64,000 nt of DNA from Arthonia radiata. Its lineage: Eukaryota; Ascomycota; Arthoniomycetes; Arthoniales; Arthoniaceae. Made by a program: the position numbers and the translations under genes. This document shows positions 57,417 to 64,000 of the stretch, in pieces; positions within the stretch are counted from its first letter, which is position 1, and the number at the start of each line of letters is the position of its first letter. The notes under the pieces were generated by a model, which was not told the origin of the DNA, did no database searches, and saw only the letters and a list, made by a program, of their open reading frames with translations. Location of the stretch: assembly GCA_002989075.1 (NCBI GenBank), contig PSQN01000016.1:2930336-2994335 (forward strand), given 5' to 3'.

Positions 57417-58706
57417 GTGGGGCTAGTGTGTGCGGCGAAGACAGGATGGTTGAGTCGTGGGGGGAGTGGTTTGGTAAACAGGTCAAGCTCCCATGTCCAA
57501 GCTCAGATGAGGCTCGCAAGATGCACGCGTGAGCACGTGTTGGTGGATAAGATCGGAGCCCGATTGTAGAGGTTTGAGTGGGCGCTTGCGGCAAAAGCTC
57601 GGGACAACTGATGACAGTCGGTACCTCTCACGACTCAGCAGCAAGAGCAGGCGAGAGCTCCACTGATAAAATAACAGAGATGTTGCCTGATGACGCGGTC
57701 GTGACTGCTGCAGAGAGTGGGGCAGTGAGGGGCAGTCGATGCGGTATTTGCCGGAAGAGGAGATTCTCGAGGCGAAGGGCGGAAAAACACAGCTCTGGAA
57801 AGCGCAGGCTCGGAGCCGGGCTTTATGCGTTGCGACTCCCCCAAAAGATCGGCCAGGGGCAACTTCCTTAGCGTCGCATGCCCTGTCCTTGCCCCACCAA
57901 TCAATTCTCATCGCCGGCTTTACCGCTTCATTCCGCTAACTGGCCTCACCAGATCTGGCCCGTGTCATGATTCGCACTCAACCACGTCAACTTTTCGCGA
58001 AACTCTTCCTTGCTTCTTTCATCCCCAAGTCGATCTCAGTGTTCCTCGAAACACTTGATCGCATTCGGATGATGATAAGAGAAGCTGCAGAGACGCTTGA
58101 GTCGACAGAGGCCATCTGGCTGGCGTGTGCGATAGAACCCAGCCCCTGGGTGCTTGCGGTTCTGCGCGCCCGTCCTCATGCGAGGACAACCGCTGCTGGT
58201 GATGCCTGACCCAAGCGTCCGTGATGGTAGTAACTTGATCTAATCTGACGAATCAATATCGCATCGATGAAATGTCTCGGCTTTACGTGGGCAACGTCCA
58301 AAATCCATCAAACGATTGAATAAAGTGGATGCGCGGGCAGAGGCGTTGTGAGTGGTCTGAAAGGCCCACGTGGGTCGTCTGAGTTCGCAATATCGTGCGC
58401 ATAGACTCAGCAGATCGCAGCGTAACACCGTGCCACTCGAGCAACCATGAATCCTCCTTTACGGTGGCCAAGCAAGCCATTCCAAGATCTACGCAGAGCA
58501 CTCCTTTCAATTCACATGACAATAAATGATATCATCATATTCTTCCATATGATACTGCCATTGAAAAAGCAGGTCATACCTTACACCCTCTACATGACGA
58601 AATCACGGAACTCAACTCACTACAATGGACGTCGTTCAAAAATCCAAGTTCTCAGAGAAGTGCCGTCCAGCGACCATGAAGATTGACTTCCTCACACTCA
58701 AGACAG
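57417..58706. other. intergenic
   Basis: About 1.3 kb, bur6 promoter side and a 3' flank. Overlapping small frames on both strands at 57480-57910 have no features. No repeat recognised. Confidence 0.5.
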
Positions 58707-59162
58707 CTAATGCCGCTCAAGTGAGAGGTATGTGCTCCCGTCAATGGGATTATCTTTGTCGATGAAGATCTTACACTTCACCATGCGAATCTGGGCTCCC
58801 TTCCGAGCTTTGGCCCCGTACATTGCGCGAATGTGTTTTTCTAGCTCCTCCTCCTCCTCTTGGGTCTGAATGTCGACCAAAGAACCTTCCACTTTATCCT
58901 TGCCATCACTTATGAGCACAGTATGACTCTCTAGCTTCTCCTTCCTGTACCCTTGGACGTGCGCTTCTTCAAGTTCGAGTTCTCGCCCGGTACGCATCGC
59001 TTTAGCTAGGTTCTCCTTGTCGTTGAGCAGGTCATAAACGAAGAACGCTTTCTTGCTGAAACCCTCTTCCTTGTTGAAGATGCTGAGATGTTTCCCAAAC
59101 AGTTTCGGCGGCGCAGAGGCAACATTGACGGCAAAGCCCTTTGCTTCGTTGGCGGAGGCCAT
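58707..59162 (-). CDS. AIG2/gamma-glutamylcyclotransferase-like protein
   Basis: 151 residues from the ATG at 59162; the frame is open slightly upstream without ATG. The pattern FFVYDLLNDKENLAKAM, then AHVQGYRKEKLESHTVLISD, then KVEGSLVDIQTQEEEEELEK and a final strand (QIRMVKCKIFID) follows the AIG2/GGCT fold: start strand with Y-D-L-L, an A-x-x-x-GY turn, V-x-G and a helix where the family has LD-x-YEG. The usual catalytic Glu of that YEG motif is not obvious here (EKHIRAMY instead), so it may be a non-catalytic relative. A first exon upstream is possible. Confidence 0.6.
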   Translation of the reverse strand: MASANEAKGFAVNVASAPPKLFGKHLSIFNKEEGFSKKAFFVYDLLNDKENLAKAMRTGRELELEEAHVQGYRKEKLESHTVLISDGKDKVEGSLVDIQTQEEEEELEKHIRAMYGAKARKGAQIRMVKCKIFIDKDNPIDGSTYLSLERH

Positions 59163-59736
59163 GTAGGTCGCAAAAGACGACAATGTATGGGTGGAGAACT
59201 GGCAAGCGATCCTGTTAGCGCGTGAAGAAACGCCGTCGCGAAAGGGTGAAGTCTGCGTGTACTGACAGATGGGCTAATCACCAGCAGAAGTGGGAAGTCT
59301 TTGATGGTCTTTTCCTCTGGAAGATGACAACTCAACTCGGGAGGCGCACACCAAGCATCCTTTCCATTCACGGGACCTCAAGAAATGCAACCTGTTCAGT
59401 GTCACACACCGATGGCTTTAGGCATGTGGCATGGCATGAAACGCGGACCGAGTCCTTATGACGCATAATCGAAGCTTAAGGCACCGCGATCGGTATAGGG
59501 GCGGCGAAAGCTTGGCATACTTGCCCGAACGGAAGTGGCATCCTCGAGAGGTCAGCCACCCAGCGCCCTGCAATTGATACGGCTGTACGGAGACAGGGTG
59601 AGCCGGTCAAACTCTTCCTTGGTTCCAGTGGCTGAGCGGCTCTGCGGCCCGCCGACGGCACTTCGATCTTTGGTTCTGAATACCTGTCGCGTTTGCATCG
59701 GACGACAATTTGCGAGTTCCAGACTCCATACCCTCT
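59163..59736. other. divergent intergenic region
   Basis: Upstream sequence shared by the AIG2-like and amidoligase-like genes; no separate feature. Confidence 0.5.
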
Positions 59737-61295
59737 ATGCAAATTTGGGTGCATGATCTGTACAGCTTATCGTCAGCAATCGATGTCGGTGGATTGCGAG
59801 TAAAACGTGTGGAAGAGATAGCATTACCACACCGTCGCGCTGCGTCAGTGACGCTCGATTTCGATTTCGGTGTCGCAAACGAGATATACGCGGAGCCGCG
59901 CGAGCTGATAGAAGCCACTGAGGAAGCGGTTGAGTCCCCCAATCCTGAGAAGAAGAAAAGGGTGCGCCAAATCCTCAGCAAATTTTTTGCATCTCCGCCA
60001 CCATGATAGCGGGACAGGAGCAGCATCGGCTGCAAGTAAGCCGGTCGAGAGCGAGTCAAGCGGGGGTAAAACTCTCCCTACCCATGAACTGCACAAAAAC
60101 GATACAAACCTGGCAGAGTTTGCTAAGCACTTCGCCGAGAACTACAACGCCCATGCGATAACAGCAGATCACGCTACCAGGAAGATGAAGTGTCTGGTTC
60201 CCCCACCCACTACCGCGGCATCAGATATGTACGACTTCTGGTCCATCGTGGAGGATCAAACCGTGGCTAAGAGGAAGGGCACTGCGTGTAAGTAAACCTT
60301 GCTCAACAACCGGAATTTGCTCCGGACCGCCCCTTCCCATTCGACTGACATGCACAGTGGGCTTTGAACTCGTCTCGCCTGCCATGGCCTCGACCAGCTG
60401 GCAGATCACGCTCGACACCCTGTGGGAGTGGCTCGAACAGGAGTACGTCCTCCACTATTACGAACTCTGCGCGACGCACGTCCACCTGTCCAAGCACAAG
60501 CGATCCCCGTATTCGCTGTGCGAGCTGTTGCTCGTGGCGCAGGCGGCCATCTGGTTCCTCCCCGCGTGGCAGCCCTTGCTGCCCACCGAGCGGCGCGGCA
60601 ACAAATGGTGTCGGAGCATCTAAGTGGACAACCCGAATTTCGCGGCCAAGGGCGTCAGTCGCGCGGCGGCGATGGACATGCTCGAGGAGTTCTCCGACAT
60701 GAAGGACCTCGGCAGGTTTTTGGAGCTGGTGCATCCGCATCGGCGGGAGGTGTTCGAGGTGTGGGACTGGAACTTCTGGAACATCCAGAGGAGTGCGAAT
60801 CAGGACCTGGAGTATCGGAAGGCGCCCATGTGTAGGTGCTTTCCGCCCTTCCCTGTTCTCTGTGTAGTGTCGGGAGCAAGCATCAGCGGTCTTGATATTG
60901 ACATATGGAGTGCAGGCGAGACGCGTGAAGACGTGCACATCTGGCTGATTTGCGCCATCTCGTTCGCTTTCGCGGCGATCAACGCGGGAGGTGTGCACGC
61001 CATCAAGAGGTATGCGCCCACCGTCGCCGGGCTCGAAAGGCTCATACGCAGCCCTATGGTCGATCGCGCGGTGTACCTCAACACCAGAGATGTAGGATTC
61101 GAGCCGAAGTACATTGACATGATGTTCGAACACAAGCGAGACTGGGAGACGGAGGCGCCTATCGTCTGTCCTGAAACGAAGGGCCTACTAAAAAAGGTGT
61201 TGGACAGTGATCATGAGGTAAACGAGGCTATGAAAAACATCGAAAGAATGAATAAAGAGGATGTTGGGCGCAAGGGAGAAGAGAAGCATTGTTGA
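59737..61295 (+). pseudogene. amidoligase-like gene, probably disrupted
   Basis: Fungal amidoligase_2-type features are spread over several pieces: FGVANEIYAEPRELIEA near 59870, LGFELVSPAMASTSWQITL near 60360 and CATHVHLSKHKRSP near 60470. Exons ...-60287, 60358-60831 and 60916-61295 join in frame with good splice sites. Two defects: the first piece (59737-60006) is in another frame from the second (open from about 59951) with no intron that clearly bridges them, and a TAA at 60621-60623 interrupts an otherwise continuous frame in a conserved stretch (WCRSI, stop, VDNPNF). A 51-nt GT-AG intron (60609-60659) could remove the stop but would also delete that stretch. The downstream part keeps long open frames, so inactivation would be recent, or the stop is a base-calling error. 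Confidence 0.6.
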
Positions 61296-61713
61296 CGATC
61301 AAGTGCGTCTGGTCGAACGTAGTGAAGAAACCCAGAGCAGGTACCCGTTATCTAGCACTGCTCGATGGTTTTGGGCCGCGTATGGACAACGGCGGCTCGT
61401 AGAGCAATTCAGGTTGTGCTGAGCCAGACGTTCTGAGCAATAAGACGAGCTTACAAAGCCGCCTGGAGGCAAGGAAGAGGAGGTAGAAGGCAGACTTGCA
61501 ACGCACGGTGTCGGGGCCAGCCACAAAGTACCACAAGCGACTCAGCCAACACATACGAAGAGTCTTATGCTAGGACCGATGTGGAGCGAGTCCTGAGTTT
61601 GAGCAGTCTGGGTGCTCTTCCAAGATTCAGTACTCAAAGCCCCAGGCGCGTGTGTATCAGAACACGACGATTATCCAGCAAGCGTTGTTGTTCCCACAGA
61701 TGTGTCATGGCTC
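61296..61713. other. intergenic, convergent 3' ends
   Basis: 3' side of the amidoligase-like gene and the F-box gene; nothing recognised. Confidence 0.5.
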
Positions 61714-62661
61714 TCAATGCCGCTCAAATCGATCACGCACAGACTCAGCAGCTTGCGGAACACGTACTCCCCGAGGCCAAGTCACACGGCCCTTTCGAAT
61801 CGCTGCTTGCCATTTCTCAGAGAACAGGCCAACGCCATCACCAACATCGGACCAGCGTTTGAGGTGTAGTGAGTGCCCACCTGCATGGTCCCGGTAGATC
61901 GTAAAGTCGTACTCTGTCCAACAGACGTCGCAACTGTCATTGAACGTGTATTGATCAGGGTATTGGGAGAGGCCCCGAGCACTACGGTAGAGGTGCACAA
62001 TCTGGTCCAGATAATGGTCGCATATCCCCAAGTTCCAACGTAGTTCCTTGCTGTTCTTGCGGTCCACCTCACCTTCAAAATACTTTAGAGTGTCAAGCCG
62101 GAAGAGGAGTGATCCATCGCGGGCAGCTGTTCGCAAACCGTATCTGTACCCGGCGGTCGCCATAAATCGCTCGGATATGATGTCCAGCACAGGCACAGGT
62201 TCCCCGTATGCACTTCCTAAGCGCACCGCTCGCGTCGCCAGCTGTACCTCGGAGAAATGCGAGTATGCTAAGCTATTGCTGAACGTAACCGACCCGCTGT
62301 TCCGATCCCGTGTTTCACATCGGAGGGGTGCGGATCGAAGATGCCAAGTACGACAAGTGAAGCATAGGATATTGTCAGGGAGCTGAACGTCCAGCATTTG
62401 GAGGAACTTAAAGTGTTCATCGGAATCTTCTCGCAACGCCTGATAAGCTGATGTCCCGAGCATGACGGCGAAAAACCGGCAGGAAAGCGCCAGGGAGGCC
62501 TGCGATGATAGCGGTAATGACTCTGCGATTGATAGCCATAGCTCTGGTGGTAGTAGTGATAGATTTCCCGGTCTCAACGTAGGGGTTACCAATCGTCTCG
62601 GCCCAAGGAAGCCGGATAGCCAAGGCAAGCAGCCGTGCCATAATTTCCTGGGCTTCAACAT
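61714..62661 (-). CDS. F-box protein
   Basis: 315 residues, single exon, start ATG at 62661; upstream in-frame codons lack ATG. The F-box is at about residues 33-70: LSLLPPELWLSIAESLPLSS followed by ASLALSCRFFAVMLG. After it come CFTCRTWHLR and C-x-TRD, a Cys pattern common in fungal F-box proteins, and a helical C-terminal part with YRYGLRTAARDGSLLFRLDT and a second Cys pair (DSCDVC). Probably the substrate receptor of an SCF ligase. It is not closely similar to the F-box-like cluster at 16.5-23.3 kb and has no membrane segment. Target unknown. Confidence 0.8.
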   Translation of the reverse strand: MLKPRKLWHGCLPWLSGFLGPRRLVTPTLRPGNLSLLPPELWLSIAESLPLSSQASLALSCRFFAVMLGTSAYQALREDSDEHFKFLQMLDVQLPDNILCFTCRTWHLRSAPLRCETRDRNSGSVTFSNSLAYSHFSEVQLATRAVRLGSAYGEPVPVLDIISERFMATAGYRYGLRTAARDGSLLFRLDTLKYFEGEVDRKNSKELRWNLGICDHYLDQIVHLYRSARGLSQYPDQYTFNDSCDVCWTEYDFTIYRDHAGGHSLHLKRWSDVGDGVGLFSEKWQAAIRKGRVTWPRGVRVPQAAESVRDRFERH

Positions 62662-63717
62662 ATGGGAGACCGATGTTCTCGGCCTGAGAGAGCCGAAGAC
62701 CAAGGAAGGCGACCGTTTGCAGAAGCTGTTTGTGACGGCGCGCTGTAAGAGAGAGAGAGCTTAAGGGTCGAATGCTCGTGGATGGGAGGTAAAGAGGTTA
62801 CGGGTTTTCATATGGACAAAAGACGACAGGACAATAGTATTTAGGATTCGTACGCCGAGTATGTCTAGCTTACCACTCTACATCTTAGCAGGCCATTTCT
62901 GACGTCTGTATGATGTCAAGGCCCGCACTCCCTTCTGGCGCTCTTTCTCTTCCGTGAACTTCGCGTCTGTTTCCTTGCACATTTTCGTTTCAGTGTATTC
63001 GTCCTCCGTTGATCTCTGCGCTCGTTTTATAACAAGTTTCCGCTCTCGTGGACTCAATGTATACGTCCTCCGCTATGGGCTCAATTTCTTCGTCCTCCGT
63101 TGAACCTTGCATTCGGTTTCCTCCATATTTCTGCTCTCGCAAACTCATTAGAAAAAGGAAGATGCGGGATAAGTTTGCAAGGAGGGTGGAGAGTGAGAAG
63201 AGGGTGAAGATGAGCGCTGAAGGGTATGTCGAGTGGATGCGCAGGGGGGCGGTAAAGAAGCGGGTAGACAGGCAGGTGATGGATGCGATGACTCGATGAG
63301 AGTTACTGAGCGCTTGAATGAGTGGAGGCTCGGCAGATGGCTACGAGCCCTCAGCCATTACTTCGCTCTTAGTTTTCACAGTACCAGCTAGTGACATGTC
63401 GATCACATGTTTTCTTTTTCCATCGGGCAAAGTTAATGATCGTGAGGGAGTTGCTAATGTCAGAGCTCGCAATTGTACAACAGCCGACCAAAGACTCGAC
63501 GTCCTGGGACTGAGCTGAGCTTCACACTCAGGGACATCCCGTTTGGCGCATATTTCATGCTTCTTACACCTCGAAACCGGCAGTAAGAATGGGACAGCTC
63601 CTCTTCGGGCCTACAAGCGCCAAAGTCAGTATCAACATGTACCACCATATCCAGTGCAACTCACACCACGCCATGTCCAGGTTTCAACCATGCCCGTCAG
63701 TTCCTTCCTGTTCCTCC
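62662..63717. other. intergenic with imperfect direct repeat
   Basis: Two imperfect copies of about 60 bp beginning CGTCCTCCGTTGA lie near 63000-63060 and 63091-63150. They overlap the start of the doubtful small frame at 63057-63299. Confidence 0.5.
63057..63299 (+). CDS. doubtful small basic protein
   Basis: 80 residues from the ATG at 63057. Ser-rich N-terminus, then a highly basic helical part (KLIRKRKMRDKFARRVESEK and VEWMRRGAVKKRVDRQ). A charged open frame without a start overlaps on the minus strand (about 62888-63080). No family recognised; could be chance. Confidence 0.25.
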   Translation: MYTSSAMGSISSSSVEPCIRFPPYFCSRKLIRKRKMRDKFARRVESEKRVKMSAEGYVEWMRRGAVKKRVDRQVMDAMTR

Positions 63718-64000
63718 TCATCCGTCAAAATGCCCATTGAGAGGAAACGCGGACTTGCACGACCGCGCTGCTTCAGGAGACCCCGTATCTTCAACGGCGC
63801 ACTTCCCGTGAGTAGAGTAGTCGCCGTCGCCGTACGCAAAGGTGAAACTCGGGTCACCAGTATCGTAGTCCACGCTCTTAACGGTCAGCACCCACGGAAG
63901 GAAGCTGTCTTTAATAACGTAGGGAATGCCGCAGTCGCTGCTCGAGATATCCTGATTACACGTTAACGCCCGTGCTTTCGCAGCATGTGATGAATGATAG
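63718..64000 (-). CDS. 3' part of a probable secreted protein, cut by window edge
   Basis: A minus-strand frame is open from the window edge to a TGA at 63718-63720, 93 codons without a start. It contains four to five cysteines: TCNQDISSSDCGIPYVIKD, then SFTFAYGDGDYSTHGKCAVE and AARSCKS, with aromatic and Gly/Asp-rich spacing typical of small secreted fungal proteins. The start and any signal peptide lie beyond the window. No family recognised. Part of it may extend across an unseen intron. The overlapping plus-strand frame is less protein-like. Confidence 0.5.
   Translation of the reverse strand, partial: YHSSHAAKARALTCNQDISSSDCGIPYVIKDSFLPWVLTVKSVDYDTGDPSFTFAYGDGDYSTHGKCAVEDTGSPEAARSCKSAFPLNGHFDG

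Noticed and set aside
1-64000. CRISPR array, operon or bacterial features
   Set aside because: Spliced eukaryotic genes throughout; no regularly spaced repeats with unique spacers.

Overview
This window looks like euchromatic nuclear DNA of a filamentous ascomycete (Pezizomycotina), most likely a Dothideomycete. Evidence: protein genes on both strands, introns of about 50-110 nt with GT/AG ends and CTRAC-like branch sites (the last intron of the ZIP transporter gene has TACTAAC), roughly balanced base composition, and hallmark genes such as the conidiation regulator FlbD, a desaturase with a C-terminal cytochrome b5, and F-box and amidoligase-like proteins typical of moulds. No virus-like element was recognised.

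Layout. 0.1-1.7 kb: delta-9 desaturase (ole1). 2.3-2.6 kb: a short element with terminal inverted repeats and an apparent 8-bp target duplication (MITE-like). 2.9-10.4 kb: a minus-strand array of six small membrane-protein genes that look like one diverging family, interrupted at 7.5-8.8 kb by a second pair of paralogues and at 9.0-9.2 kb by a tRNA-like, T-terminated RNA gene. 10.5-11.2 kb: a Ser/Asp-rich repeat protein. 12.3-16.2 kb: a ZIP9-like zinc transporter and CDC4-like F-box/WD40 protein. 16.5-23.3 kb: a cluster of four F-box-like paralogues, three with C-terminal membrane segments, mixed with two unrecognised genes. 23.7-26.9 kb: mitochondrial phosphate carrier and pyruvate dehydrogenase E1 alpha. 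27.3-33.4 kb: a large conserved fungal protein, a hemerythrin-like protein and a single-pass coiled-coil protein. 34.3-43.0 kb: chromatin and development genes (pds5, hat1, flbD). 43.0-48.2 kb: a gene-poor stretch upstream of flbD with two minisatellites. 48.3-57.4 kb: a secreted Cys-rich protein, an RBR ubiquitin ligase with a membrane hairpin inside its IBR, a type-B carboxylesterase and NC2-alpha (bur6). 58.7-64.0 kb: an AIG2/GGCT-like protein, a probably broken amidoligase-like gene, an F-box protein and the 3' part of a probable secreted protein cut by the window edge.

Most recognisable genes are ordinary single-copy housekeeping loci that do not form a pathway cluster. The accessory parts are the membrane-protein array at 2.9-10.4 kb and the F-box/membrane-anchor cluster at 16.5-23.3 kb; both look like lineage-specific local duplications and are the best candidates for undescribed biology. 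Exon borders were placed by eye from splice signals, reading-frame continuity and family conservation; there is no transcript evidence.
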